From Draconibacterium aestuarii (GTDB lineage Bacteria; Bacteroidota; Bacteroidia; Bacteroidales; Prolixibacteraceae), in the NCBI GenBank assembly GCA_026671195.1, contig JAPOHD010000027.1, forward strand, positions 124,001 through 188,000: 64,000 bases of DNA, given 5' to 3'. This document shows positions 20,209 through 30,661 of the stretch, one piece after another. The notes under the pieces are model-generated. The model was given only the letters and a program-made list of their open reading frames with translations. It made no database searches and was not told the DNA's origin. Made by a program: the position numbers and the translations under genes. How positions within the stretch are numbered: the stretch's first letter is position 1; each line of letters begins with the position of its first letter.

Positions 20209-20309
20209 TAAATTATCATTTTAACGTAATAAATTGATTGTATAGTGCGTTAATGCATTATGCAAACAATACAGAAGATATTTTTTATCAAACCCAACGA
20301 GCGTAAGAA

Positions 20310-20317
20310 TATTTTTG
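20310..20317 (+). promoter_or_regulatory. Possible -7 promoter box of the giant-protein locus
   Basis: TATTTTTG matches TAnnTTTG exactly and lies 49 bases before the TTG start chosen for giant 1. The region around it is AT-rich with a T-run near the -33 position but no clean TTTG. It supports a start at 20367 rather than at the later ATG at 20436. Confidence 0.4.
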
Positions 20318-20366
20318 AGATTGTAAAAGCATTTTTTATTAATCAATAATATTCAAAAATATTAGT

Positions 20367-23300
20367 TTGTTGGACGCGGCTAAGATTGAATATAATCAAA
20401 CCCTAAAAATAATTATATGCGTTATAATTATTTTTATGAGCAATATGGATGCGATTCCTAAGGAATTTACTCCTGACATTTATTGCTCCCGGGAAGGAAT
20501 GTCTGATCATCTGGAAGGTGGAATTAGCAGGCGTTCTGACTATAATGTGTGTAATTCGGAAACGGGCACTGAACAAAATGCGGGAATTGATTTCCCAAAA
20601 AGTTTACAGGTCCAAACCGATCCGAATTCATGTGTGGCATTTATCGACTCAGCCTTGCAAGTTTACGATCCTAATAATGTGATAGTGAAATTGACCTGGC
20701 AAATGACCGGAGCCACTGACGGTAATTCTCCGGAAGACGGTGTAAATCAGATTGGTGGCTATTCTTTTAATGTGGGAGTAACATTGCTTACCTATACTGT
20801 TGAATCAAATCTTAGCGAAACGAACATAAGTACAATAAGTATAGAAGTTGTTGACAGCGAGGCGCCTCAAATTGTTAGTGCTCCCGGCGATATCGGTGTA
20901 AGTAATGATCCGGGAGAATGTTCTGCACATGTTTATTGGAGTGATCCTGTAGCCCGGGATAATTGTTTGGACTCGGAACAATTGGTGTATACTTCCAATT
21001 ATAAATCAGGGGAAAAATTTCCTGTTGGAGAAACAGTGGTTCGGTACAGTATAACTGATGGTAAGAATAGTACGGAGTTTAGTTTTACTGTTTCGGTTAA
21101 GGATAACGAGGGCCCGGTAGTAAGTGCCCCTCCGGTTGATACATCATATTGCGGAGAGGCAGTTCCTGACGCATTTACAAGCTGGGAGCAGTTTGAGCAG
21201 GCAGGAGGAAGTGCATACGATAATTGTGGGATAAATTATAACAGTTTCAGGTATTTTCAGAACAAAGCCAGCAGTATTTCCTGTCCGTATACCGTAACTC
21301 GTACTTATCTGCTTGAAGATATATACAGGAATGTTACTGAATTTGTGCACGTAATTGAAGTGAGTGCAAATGGAAATTCGGGTGAGTCTGATGTGGATAA
21401 TTTCAGTGGGATAAATCCTGGCTCGGGAGGAAACGCAACTGCGGCTATTTCAGCTAGTATTAATAATGTAACTTGTTTTGGGGGAAGTGATGGAAGTATA
21501 ACAGTGGATACTTCTAGTGTTGCTCAAAAAATAACTAAAATCGAATGGGATAATGGTTCATCAACACTCAATCTTTCGGGGCTGTCAGCCGACATTTATA
21601 CGCTCGAAATTACAGCTGGTGGAAGTGTTAGCTCACAAATATTTGCAGTAACCGAACCCGGCATATTAGATGCGTCGGTTATTAAAAAACAGATTACCTG
21701 CTTTGGTGCCGATGATGGGAAAATCAATGTTTCAGTTCCGACTGGTGGATCAGGAATCTATCAGGTATCGATTAATGGCATTGATTGGTATGATGTAAGT
21801 ATGGCTATGCCGTATGAGTTTACAGAACTAACAGCCGGAACCTATTCTGTTCAACTTCGTGATGCTGTGAACCTGGATTGTTTCAGAGAAATTGCTAAAA
21901 TAGCAATCGCTGATCCTTCTCCTTTAACAATAACAACAAGTGTTACAGAGACTACATGTTCTGGTACAAATGATGGTGATATTACAGTTGCTGTTACGGG
22001 TGGTACACCTCCTTTTCAGTATAGTTCTGATGGAGCTGTATTTCAAGTGTCTGAAGTGTTAACCAGCTTGGCAGTTGGCAGTTATATGGTGACGGTTCGT
22101 GATTCAAATTTATGTTCGATCGAAAAAGAAGTTGTAATAACACAGGCACCTCCTAATTTCAGAATAATAAGTCAACCTCAAGCCCAGGTTGATTGTAGCG
22201 GAGCCACAGTCGAATTTAAGGTAGAGGCCATTAATGCTGTAGGAACATTCCGCTACCAGTGGCAAAAGAAAAGTCCAAACGACAATGATTTTGAGGATAT
22301 TATCTCCGCCAATTCAAATGCATTAAAACTGGACAATATTGGAAGTAACGATGTTGGCCTGGACAGTACGTTTTATCGTGTAATTATTTCCGACGATTGT
22401 TCTTCTGCTGTTTCAGACTCAGCCCTATTGCGTTTAAACGAAATTATAGAGGTAAAGCCTGCACAGGAGCAACTTGAAGTCTGTAATGGAGAAACGGTAA
22501 TTTACGAGGTGGTTACGCGAGGCAATGTTATTCTCTATTTTTGGGAAAAGTCAAATTCAACGAATAATTGGATTCCCATTAGTGATGGGGGCAAATATTC
22601 AGGATCAGGTACTTCTGAATTAACGATATCGGATGTTGGTGCATCGGAAAGTGGTGTTTATCGGGTGCGTGTTGTTTTTGAAACAATTAATACATCCACT
22701 GGCAATAAATCCTGTAATGAAATAAGTCGGGAGGAACGAATACTGGTTGTTGACAATATAAAACCCGAACCAAAATGTCAGAACAAAACCGTTTCGCTCG
22801 GTTGGAGCAGCCCTTTAGTAATTAGTGCTTCCGATATTGATAATGGAAGTACTGATAATTGTGGTATTGCAACTATTTCGCTTTCGCAAACAAATTTTGA
22901 TTGTTCGCATCTTGGAAATAATATAGTTACGCTTACAGTAACCGATACAAATGGTAACGATTCTACATGTACAGCAACGGTTTTAGTGGTAGACAATGTT
23001 TCTCCTTCGTTTACAGTACCCGGTTCAGTAACATTAGATGCAGGTACTTCATGTTCTCCCGATGTAACGCCATCGAAAACCGGAATGATTACCGTTATGT
23101 CTGATAACTGTACGGCAGATCAGGATCTTTTGGTTACCTATGCCGATGGCGCGTCGATTGCAGGTTTGTGTGGCGGGGAGTACAGTATCACCCGTACCTG
23201 GACTGTAAGTGACAAATTGGGGAACAGTACTTCAAAAGACCAGTTGATTACGGTTGTTGACGGAACCAACCCGGTGATGTCGATACCCGAAAACGTTGCC

Positions 23301-26300
23301 CTTCTGTATGGTGATCCGACTGAACCTCAATATACCGGGCAAGCCAGTGTTACCGACAATTGCGACAGTAATCCTGTAGTAAGTTATTCCGATAGTATTT
23401 CATACGAAGTGGGATGTCCTTATACTGTTTTTCGTAAATGGACGGCCACCGATTGGTGTGGCAATTCGTCTTCTGCTTTCCAGCAAATTAGGGTAAGCGA
23501 CACAGAAGCGCCGATTTTAATACTTCCAAATGATACTGCAGTAGCTACTCCCAATGATATTCCGTTGGTTGACACTTCTGTGGCAAATGCGATTGACAAT
23601 TTTGATACAAATCCTACAATAGAGTTTCTGTATGAAGAATTTACCGGTCTGGATGCGAAACCTGGTTTTTGCCCCACTTCGGTTACCCGGTATTTCAGGG
23701 CATCCGACCAATGCGGTAACAGTGTTGTGGGTTCCTACATCATTTATGTAAGCGATGTTTCCGATTGTGCCGAATGTCAGGAAAGTGTACCGTTTTTTTA
23801 CCTGGATTTAACCTATAGTGCCGAGGCTGAAGAAACAATAAAAAATGTTGATCGTCATAAAGCAGGATATTGCTGTTCGGAAGGAAATTCGAGTTGTGTG
23901 GCTTTTAATATTCTTTTTCATCGTGATGTTATTGGTCTTGAAATAACAGTAAACGGGGCTACACCAAAAGGGCAGGAATGGGACGTGGATTGTGAGTCGG
24001 TTGATTTGAATAAGGAATATTTGTGTATTCCTACCGATGAGCAGTTTCATTTATTTACCTTGTGTAAACCGGGGAATAATCTTAACTCTTATACATTTAG
24101 AACCTTAATCGGAGCCTCTGTTCCCGATGATGAGATAACAACCCGGGTGGAATGTGTCGAACAGCTATCGATTTCAGGAATTGCTGATCCTGTGTGGAAC
24201 AGCGTTTATCCCGGTGTTCGCGGAGAGTACAACAGTTACCTCGATCTTTCAGATCCGTATAATCCTGTGTTTTCAGCGCCTCCGGGAGCTCCCGGAGAAA
24301 TTCGTTACGAGGTTGCAGGACCTTTAGTAGAGCCGGTTTGTGGACAAACTGCAGATACTGCCCTGGTAACAATTCTTGTAAAAGAAGCTATCGCAATTGA
24401 TCTTAACATCGAACCCGATTTGATGTGTGAAGATTCGCCGGATACCATTGCGCCCGTTATTTCTCCTGTCGGTTCGTATGAATTTGAATGGTATGTGGGC
24501 AATGATACTACGGGTGTACCTTTTTCAACAGCAGAAACTTTTGTTCCAACTGCCGAAGGAGAATATGTATTGAAAGTAACCGATGCAGATCATGATATTC
24601 CCTGTAGTTCGGAGGTTTATAATTTTGAAATTCTTTTCGATTATACCGGTCCTACAATTCAGGTTCCACCAAATACACTTACAGTACAATGTAACGATGG
24701 CAGTGTAATTACGAGTATTCAGAACTGGCTGAATTCAGCACAGGCAAGTTATACAAACTCGCGTGGAATTTTTGTCGAATTTATTCCGGAGAATGATTTC
24801 GATTTTAATAACCTTGATATGGCGTGTAACGATACGCTGGAGGTGACTTTTTCCGCATTCGATCATTGTTCCAACATGGCTACAAATACGGCTTTAATTG
24901 TTGTTATCGATACAATTGCACCGATAATTTTTCGCGAAGCAGCCGATGCCAGCACACAATGTACGGGTATTGATCCGGATCAGAATGCTGCATATCTGGG
25001 CTGGTTGGCAAATCACGGAGGAGCGGCGGCAAACGATGATTGTGACGCAAACCTGACCTGGATTACTGATACCGATACTTCCTTATGGAGTGGAGATCAG
25101 GTTAACAACCAGATAAGTATAACATTTACGGTTTTTGATGATTGTGGAAATACGGCTCAAACTACGGCTACTTTTTCTATATTCGATACGATTGCACCTG
25201 CAATTAATACCCTGCAGAATATCGTTGAATGTCCGGAATTTGTTCTTCCTGCCGGAAGTACGATGCTCAATATCGATCCGGCAGAAGTGAGTGACGATTG
25301 TTATGCAACCTGTAGTTTTAGTGATTATACCATTCGTTGGCGGATCGATTTTGCCGATAGCACTTCTCTTCCGGCCGGAGGTGGTTACGCTACCGGACAC
25401 ATCTCCGACTTAGGGGTCGATATTTTATTTCCAGCCGACAGTTTAACATTTTTAAATGCTGATCATAAAATTAGCTACTGGATAGAAGACTGTAGTGGCA
25501 ATGTATCGGAAGCACAAATCCGAACCGTCACTGTTTTGCCTCCTCCGGTGGTTGTGAGTCCTGCCGATACGCTTTATTACTGTTATGGCGATACAGTTTC
25601 TGAAATTTTACTTACAGGATATCCGCAGGGTGATGTGGTTTTCGATATTAGTGGTGGAGCTTTACTGGGAATTGCCAACCAAACCGGTGTTTCATCCATC
25701 CCTGCGTTCTGGGCTACAAAACCCGGTTCGGCTATCATTTCTATTACTCCGCGTACGGATGATTGTATCGGAGAAACCGTTGATTTTGTTATTGTAGTTA
25801 AGCCGGTTGTTAATGTATCCGTTTCACCGGCACGACAAACTATCTGTTCAGGAGATTCAACAGATATCAGAATATCAAGTAACACAGCCGGGGCAACTTT
25901 TTCATGGGAAATAAGTTCTGTTACGCCATCAGGAAGTGTTGCCGGAGCATCAGGTGGTGCAGGAAATTACATCCGGCAAGGCCTGGTAAACAACACATCG
26001 TCGCCGGCTGAGGTGGTGTATCGTGTATCGGTTGAAGCCAATGGCTGTCCCGGTATAATGCCCACTCCTGTTACAATTACGGTAAACCCTGTCCCTGAAT
26101 TACTAATTACAGATCCAGATACAATTTGTGAACCGGAAACCATTGATCTAACGGATATTGCTATTACGGCAGGGTCTTCAGCCGGAGCTGATTTTACATA
26201 CTGGGCAGACACGGCTGCCACTGTTTCATTGGCTAATCCCGATGCAATAATTCAAAGCGGAACCTATTATATTATGGCCTCTTTTGGCACAGGATGTACA

Positions 26301-29300
26301 ACTATAAAACCGGTGAATGTTGTAGTGAATCCTGTTCCAGGACTTACCAGTACGCTCACTCCGGATGGAATTTGCAGTAACACACCATTTAGCTATACAC
26401 CAAGCGGAAATCTGCCAGGCACTGTATTTACATGGAGCAGGGCCGCCATTCCCGGAATTAGTAACCCGGCGGAAACCGGTACAGACAATATTGATGAAAT
26501 ATTGGTAAACGAAACTTCAAATCCCATTGAGGTTACCTATATATATACTCTTTATTCTCCCGATGGATGTAACAGTGTGTATGAGGTAAAAGTTATGGTT
26601 ACGCAGTCGCCCTACTTAACAAGCACAAATCCCGATGGTATTTGTAGTGGCGAGGTGCTGAGCTATAATCCAACCAGTAATGTTTCGGGTACTGTTTTTA
26701 ACTGGACAAGAAACGCAGATGCCTATGGAAATGCGGCAGCTTCCGGAACCGGAGATCCCAACGAAATATTGGTGAATCAATCCAATGGTCCGATATCGGT
26801 TATTTATTATTATTCTCTGAGTTCAAATAACTGCAGCAATCCAACTGTATTCCAGGTGATGGTAGTGGTTACACCTTCGCCCGAGGTTACCGTTCGGGCA
26901 TCGGAAGCAGAAATTTGTCCGGGTGAAGCGATAGATCTGTTCTCCTTATCCACCGATTTGCTGAATTCTGCACTTGAAACCGAACTATTAATGGATGACT
27001 TTCATTCCGGGACCGGAAACTGGACAGCATCAGGTTCTCAATATGCATGGAGCTTGCAAGCCGATTCTTCTGTTTATACATCTGAAGAAGTAATGAGTTG
27101 GATTCCTTTCAGAACGAAAACTGTTCAGAATATTTTTCATTCCAATGACAGTACCCCGTTTTTACTGGCAAATCATCATGAATCCGTATTTGGATTAACG
27201 AATACCACATCCTATCTAACCAGTAAAATTTTCGATACCAAGGGGTACACCGAAATAAAACTAAGCTTTTGGCATCATTATAAACGAGGCACCAGTTCTG
27301 TAGAAAAAGCTGTTGTTGAGTATTCAACAGATGGAACGAACTGGAACATGGTAGGAACGGAAGAGTATAGTTATACAAGGGGTGAAGCTGATAGTTTTGA
27401 ATATGTTGAAACTACAGATCTTCCGGTGGGAGAATCTACTGTACAAATTCGTTTTGCTTATACAACTATTGGGATAGCTCAAAAATTCTGGTGGGCAATC
27501 GACAATATCCAGGTAACGGGAGTTCCTCAGGTGCAAAGAGAAATCCAATGGACTTCCACCCCCGCAGGATTTACTTCTACAGAGGGCAACCCAACCGGTG
27601 TTTATCCAACAGAAACCACAAGTTATATTGCTACTTACACCGATCCGCTTACAAATTGTTCCGGATCGGATACGGTGACGGTAATTGTTCGCGAATTACC
27701 GGATGTGCAAATTTATGCCGATTATTGTTCTGACCCCGGTTATATTATCTTAACCGCCACCGAAGGAGCAAGTTATTTGTGGAGTACCGGAGAAACCACA
27801 CAGATAATCAAAGTAGATGTTGCAGATATTTACAGCGTAAAGGTGATTGATGAGTATGGATGTGAAAATGTGGCTTATACAGGTGTTTCGACCGAACTGG
27901 TTATAAACGGAGATTTTGAACAGGGAAATGTTGATTTTAGTACCGGGTACCAATACGTGGCAGATGATGCTCTCAGAAACAATGAGCTAAATCCCGAGGG
28001 GTACTACTCGGTGGGAACAAATGCTCAGCATTTTCATAGTAATTTTTGGGGATCTGATCATACCAACGGCTCTGGAAATTATATGATCGTGAATGGTTGG
28101 GGATCGGATCAGGTTGTTTGGGAACAGGAAATTGACATTCTCCCAAACACTGAATTCTATTTCTCTGCCTGGGCAATGAGTTTAAACAGTGTCGCTCCAT
28201 TCGTCAAACTACGTTTCGAAATTAACGGTGTTCAAATTGGAACAACAGCCAATCTTCCTGTTGGTCAAAACAACAACAGAAATCCGTGGACAAATCGCTT
28301 TTATGGAAACTGGAACTCGGGAAATGCAACAAAAGCAACAGTTAGAATCATTAATCTGGAACCGGCGCTGGGAGGTAATGATTTTGGCCTTGACGATATT
28401 TCTTTTGGAACGCTGGAGCCTTTGCCTTCCGAAATAGAAGCATCTGGATTAAACACAACTGTTTGTGAAGGTGATTCCGTCCAATTACTTTTGGATGTCC
28501 AAAAAGGGAAAGAGCCTTTTACGTATTCATGGACCGGACCAAACGGATATACTTCGAATGAGAAAGAACCGGTTATATATAATACCGATCCCGCGTTTAC
28601 CGGGGACTATATTGTAACCGTAACCGATGGATATGGTTGCGGACCGATATACGATACAGTGCAAATTGTTGTGAACGAGGCAGCCATTGTTGATGCCGGA
28701 AGCGATCAGCTAATTTGTGCCTCTGAGAATGAAGTTTCTCTCAACGGTTCGTATGGGGGATCAACCACTTCGGTAACCTGGTCGGGTGGAACCGGAAGTT
28801 TCCTTTCAGCTGCGGATCCAACTACAACTTATACGTTTAGTGATACGGATATTGCGGCCGGTGGAGTTACTCTGGTACTTACTTCGGATGATCCTCCTGG
28901 AGTTTGCGGGCCCGTAAGCGATACGGTGAATATCAGTATTTATCCGCTTGTTGAGGTAGTGGTTGATACTGCCGTTCATCCACTGTGTCCCCGGGATAAG
29001 AATGGTTATATTACTGTTCATGGAGAAGGAGGAGTGGCGCCTTACAGTTATTTCTGGGATAGTACCCCGAAGCAAACATCAGCAACGGCAGGAGGGCTTC
29101 GTGCCGGCACTTATAAGGTGACTGTTACCGATGCAAACGGATGTTGGGATACTTTGTCGGTAACGCTTTCCGATCCTCCCGAATTGGTAGTGAGTGACAC
29201 GGTGCAGGTTACTGAGCCTTCATGTTACAACGGAAGCGATGGTACGGCTACAGTAATCGTAACCAGTGGAAACAATCCAACATTTTGGTGGCACACAGAG

Positions 29301-30527
29301 GATACAACACAGACAATAACCGGCTTGTCTGCCGGAGTGTATTTTGTTTATGTAATGGACGAGAATGCATGTTCAGTAAAAAGTATTACACTTTCCCTTG
29401 GTGAGCCTGCGCCTCCTGCAGTCCAATGTCCTGATGACATCACAGTTTTGGCCGACTACGGAAAGAATTATGTTGAGAATCTGAAATTGGCAGCACCTGA
29501 TTATCAGAACGACTGTCCCCTTGTCGATCAGGTTTGGGTGCTCTCGGGTGCAACTAGCGACAGCTCTTCACAAACCGGAATAGATACACTGAAAATGCAC
29601 GACTTTAATATTGGCGTCACTAAAGTTACTTACACCTTTGTTGATGAGGCGGGTAATGTAAATGAGTGTTTCTTTTTAGTGACCGTTGAGGCAGCTCCTG
29701 AAATTGAATGCCACGAGGATACGACAATTTATATCGACCGTGCCGCCACCGGCTGTGAATTTATTTTCGATCCGGGAGTGCCTGATTTGGTTCAGGGTGT
29801 ACCACCAATCACCTGGTCGTGGAAAATTACTTATCCCGATGGTTCAACCAATTCAGATATATACACAAAATATGCACCTGATTATTCTGCCGATGCCATT
29901 GGTAACATGAACTTTCCGTTGGGAGTTAGTACAATTGAATGGAAAGCAGAAAACGGAGCTGGTTTTGATTCCTGTGCGTATTTCATAGAAATAGTCGATA
30001 CGCTTGCTTCCGGGTTTGAAGTTTATCCTTTCGAAGCGTGTGTTGACCCGATTCGTATGGCAACCTATGTTCCGGGCAACGAAACTACAGATCCTGTTTT
30101 GCTTATAGATCCTGACCCCGATGGGTATACCTTCGGGGCTGGAAATACAGCATTGGATATAACCTTCCCAAAAACCAACTGTTGCGATTCTGCAGCTATA
30201 AAAGTTTACTGGGAAATTGTTTTTGCCGACACTCCTGGTCCCAATGGAGTGGATCTGATTTCGCATGATACAATACGGGGTGTGGGACAGCCTTCGGTTT
30301 ATATCGATCCAAAAACGGGCTCTGCAGCAGATATTTTCTTTTGGGGAGACGGCGTAAACTATATGGAAGTTATCCATGAAATTACCTATTGGGTAGTCGA
30401 CTGTTTTGGAAATATTTCGACAAAAACCACCAGCCCTCTTGTGATAAAACCACGTCCCAAACTTGTAAAAAAAGTATCCATGCAAAATAAAACAAACAGT
30501 GTATTAAATGATATAGTAATTAAATAA
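20367..30527 (+). CDS. Giant 1: secreted 3386-residue HYR/SprB/PKD-type repeat protein without a known sorting domain
   Basis: No ATG precedes the hydrophobic export segment (LKIIICVIIIF), so the start is TTG 20367 or TTG 20370; the paralogue giant 2 shows the same NQTL(K/R)-hydrophobic start. Order: N-terminal HYR-like domains (to about residue 330); three SprB-type repeats (about 360-595, e.g. ITCFGADDGKINV); two Ig-like domains (about 597-790); more HYR-like domains; a Cys-rich module (about 1133-1340); further HYR/PKD-like domains; two jelly-roll domains (about 2200-2390 and 2510-2690, the first MAM-like); SprB repeats again; and a C-terminal module ending IKPRPKLVKK. No type A or type B T9SS domain is seen. 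It is followed by a PorP/SprF gene after 134 bases, the arrangement known for sprB-sprF. It is likely a T9SS-exported cell-surface adhesin or fibre protein. Confidence 0.85.
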   Translation: MLDAAKIEYNQTLKIIICVIIIFMSNMDAIPKEFTPDIYCSREGMSDHLEGGISRRSDYNVCNSETGTEQNAGIDFPKSLQVQTDPNSCVAFIDSALQVYDPNNVIVKLTWQMTGATDGNSPEDGVNQIGGYSFNVGVTLLTYTVESNLSETNISTISIEVVDSEAPQIVSAPGDIGVSNDPGECSAHVYWSDPVARDNCLDSEQLVYTSNYKSGEKFPVGETVVRYSITDGKNSTEFSFTVSVKDNEGPVVSAPPVDTSYCGEAVPDAFTSWEQFEQAGGSAYDNCGINYNSFRYFQNKASSISCPYTVTRTYLLEDIYRNVTEFVHVIEVSANGNSGESDVDNFSGINPGSGGNATAAISASINNVTCFGGSDGSITVDTSSVAQKITKIEWDNGSSTLNLSGLSADIYTLEITAGGSVSSQIFAVTEPGILDASVIKKQITCFGADDGKINVSVPTGGSGIYQVSINGIDWYDVSMAMPYEFTELTAGTYSVQLRDAVNLDCFREIAKIAIADPSPLTITTSVTETTCSGTNDGDITVAVTGGTPPFQYSSDGAVFQVSEVLTSLAVGSYMVTVRDSNLCSIEKEVVITQAPPNFRIISQPQAQVDCSGATVEFKVEAINAVGTFRYQWQKKSPNDNDFEDIISANSNALKLDNIGSNDVGLDSTFYRVIISDDCSSAVSDSALLRLNEIIEVKPAQEQLEVCNGETVIYEVVTRGNVILYFWEKSNSTNNWIPISDGGKYSGSGTSELTISDVGASESGVYRVRVVFETINTSTGNKSCNEISREERILVVDNIKPEPKCQNKTVSLGWSSPLVISASDIDNGSTDNCGIATISLSQTNFDCSHLGNNIVTLTVTDTNGNDSTCTATVLVVDNVSPSFTVPGSVTLDAGTSCSPDVTPSKTGMITVMSDNCTADQDLLVTYADGASIAGLCGGEYSITRTWTVSDKLGNSTSKDQLITVVDGTNPVMSIPENVALLYGDPTEPQYTGQASVTDNCDSNPVVSYSDSISYEVGCPYTVFRKWTATDWCGNSSSAFQQIRVSDTEAPILILPNDTAVATPNDIPLVDTSVANAIDNFDTNPTIEFLYEEFTGLDAKPGFCPTSVTRYFRASDQCGNSVVGSYIIYVSDVSDCAECQESVPFFYLDLTYSAEAEETIKNVDRHKAGYCCSEGNSSCVAFNILFHRDVIGLEITVNGATPKGQEWDVDCESVDLNKEYLCIPTDEQFHLFTLCKPGNNLNSYTFRTLIGASVPDDEITTRVECVEQLSISGIADPVWNSVYPGVRGEYNSYLDLSDPYNPVFSAPPGAPGEIRYEVAGPLVEPVCGQTADTALVTILVKEAIAIDLNIEPDLMCEDSPDTIAPVISPVGSYEFEWYVGNDTTGVPFSTAETFVPTAEGEYVLKVTDADHDIPCSSEVYNFEILFDYTGPTIQVPPNTLTVQCNDGSVITSIQNWLNSAQASYTNSRGIFVEFIPENDFDFNNLDMACNDTLEVTFSAFDHCSNMATNTALIVVIDTIAPIIFREAADASTQCTGIDPDQNAAYLGWLANHGGAAANDDCDANLTWITDTDTSLWSGDQVNNQISITFTVFDDCGNTAQTTATFSIFDTIAPAINTLQNIVECPEFVLPAGSTMLNIDPAEVSDDCYATCSFSDYTIRWRIDFADSTSLPAGGGYATGHISDLGVDILFPADSLTFLNADHKISYWIEDCSGNVSEAQIRTVTVLPPPVVVSPADTLYYCYGDTVSEILLTGYPQGDVVFDISGGALLGIANQTGVSSIPAFWATKPGSAIISITPRTDDCIGETVDFVIVVKPVVNVSVSPARQTICSGDSTDIRISSNTAGATFSWEISSVTPSGSVAGASGGAGNYIRQGLVNNTSSPAEVVYRVSVEANGCPGIMPTPVTITVNPVPELLITDPDTICEPETIDLTDIAITAGSSAGADFTYWADTAATVSLANPDAIIQSGTYYIMASFGTGCTTIKPVNVVVNPVPGLTSTLTPDGICSNTPFSYTPSGNLPGTVFTWSRAAIPGISNPAETGTDNIDEILVNETSNPIEVTYIYTLYSPDGCNSVYEVKVMVTQSPYLTSTNPDGICSGEVLSYNPTSNVSGTVFNWTRNADAYGNAAASGTGDPNEILVNQSNGPISVIYYYSLSSNNCSNPTVFQVMVVVTPSPEVTVRASEAEICPGEAIDLFSLSTDLLNSALETELLMDDFHSGTGNWTASGSQYAWSLQADSSVYTSEEVMSWIPFRTKTVQNIFHSNDSTPFLLANHHESVFGLTNTTSYLTSKIFDTKGYTEIKLSFWHHYKRGTSSVEKAVVEYSTDGTNWNMVGTEEYSYTRGEADSFEYVETTDLPVGESTVQIRFAYTTIGIAQKFWWAIDNIQVTGVPQVQREIQWTSTPAGFTSTEGNPTGVYPTETTSYIATYTDPLTNCSGSDTVTVIVRELPDVQIYADYCSDPGYIILTATEGASYLWSTGETTQIIKVDVADIYSVKVIDEYGCENVAYTGVSTELVINGDFEQGNVDFSTGYQYVADDALRNNELNPEGYYSVGTNAQHFHSNFWGSDHTNGSGNYMIVNGWGSDQVVWEQEIDILPNTEFYFSAWAMSLNSVAPFVKLRFEINGVQIGTTANLPVGQNNNRNPWTNRFYGNWNSGNATKATVRIINLEPALGGNDFGLDDISFGTLEPLPSEIEASGLNTTVCEGDSVQLLLDVQKGKEPFTYSWTGPNGYTSNEKEPVIYNTDPAFTGDYIVTVTDGYGCGPIYDTVQIVVNEAAIVDAGSDQLICASENEVSLNGSYGGSTTSVTWSGGTGSFLSAADPTTTYTFSDTDIAAGGVTLVLTSDDPPGVCGPVSDTVNISIYPLVEVVVDTAVHPLCPRDKNGYITVHGEGGVAPYSYFWDSTPKQTSATAGGLRAGTYKVTVTDANGCWDTLSVTLSDPPELVVSDTVQVTEPSCYNGSDGTATVIVTSGNNPTFWWHTEDTTQTITGLSAGVYFVYVMDENACSVKSITLSLGEPAPPAVQCPDDITVLADYGKNYVENLKLAAPDYQNDCPLVDQVWVLSGATSDSSSQTGIDTLKMHDFNIGVTKVTYTFVDEAGNVNECFFLVTVEAAPEIECHEDTTIYIDRAATGCEFIFDPGVPDLVQGVPPITWSWKITYPDGSTNSDIYTKYAPDYSADAIGNMNFPLGVSTIEWKAENGAGFDSCAYFIEIVDTLASGFEVYPFEACVDPIRMATYVPGNETTDPVLLIDPDPDGYTFGAGNTALDITFPKTNCCDSAAIKVYWEIVFADTPGPNGVDLISHDTIRGVGQPSVYIDPKTGSAADIFFWGDGVNYMEVIHEITYWVVDCFGNISTKTTSPLVIKPRPKLVKKVSMQNKTNSVLNDIVIK
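23764..24385 (+). other. Cys-rich module of giant 1
   Basis: About 205 residues begin with CAECQESVPFFYLDL, then GYCCSEG, CVAFNILFHRDVIGLEI, VDCES and TLCKPGNN, and run to a PKD-like strand. The same order of motifs occurs in giant 2 at 42322-42972, so this is a discrete domain, probably disulfide-bonded, not a HYR, SprB or PKD repeat. Confidence 0.6.
25228..25555 (+). other. Internal copy of the giant C-terminal module
   Basis: The segment contains DDCYATCSF, YTIRWRIDFADS, a short spacer, then HKISYWIEDCSGNVSEAQIR and a proline-rich exit strand. These align with the last about 150 residues of giants 1 and 2 (NCCDS, W-x-I-x-F, H-x-I-T-Y-W-V-x-D-C-x-G-N), although here it is mid-protein and lacks the WGDG part. 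Confidence 0.5.
30015..30527 (+). other. C-terminal module of giant 1
   Basis: It contains ACVDPI, TNCCDSAAIKVYWEIVFAD, GVGQPSVY, FWGDGVNYMEVIHEITYWV and DCFGNIS, and ends in VIKPRPKLVKK plus a polar tail. Every one of these blocks has a counterpart at the end of giant 2. It occupies the place where a T9SS sorting domain would be expected. Confidence 0.65.
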
Positions 30528-30661
30528 GAACTAAAGAATGATCTTTTATGAGAAAATCCGCGGTCTGTATAAAACAGAAAGAGTCGTTTAGAATAAACAG
30601 AAAAGATGTTTGTGTCAGTTTAATGCTTCAGTGAGTTTATAAACGGTAGCAATGCATAAAA

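Noticed and set aside
29853-30485. Long minus-strand frame (210 codons) opposite the end of giant 1
   Set aside because: It lies opposite the conserved C-terminal module, which fully explains the sequence.
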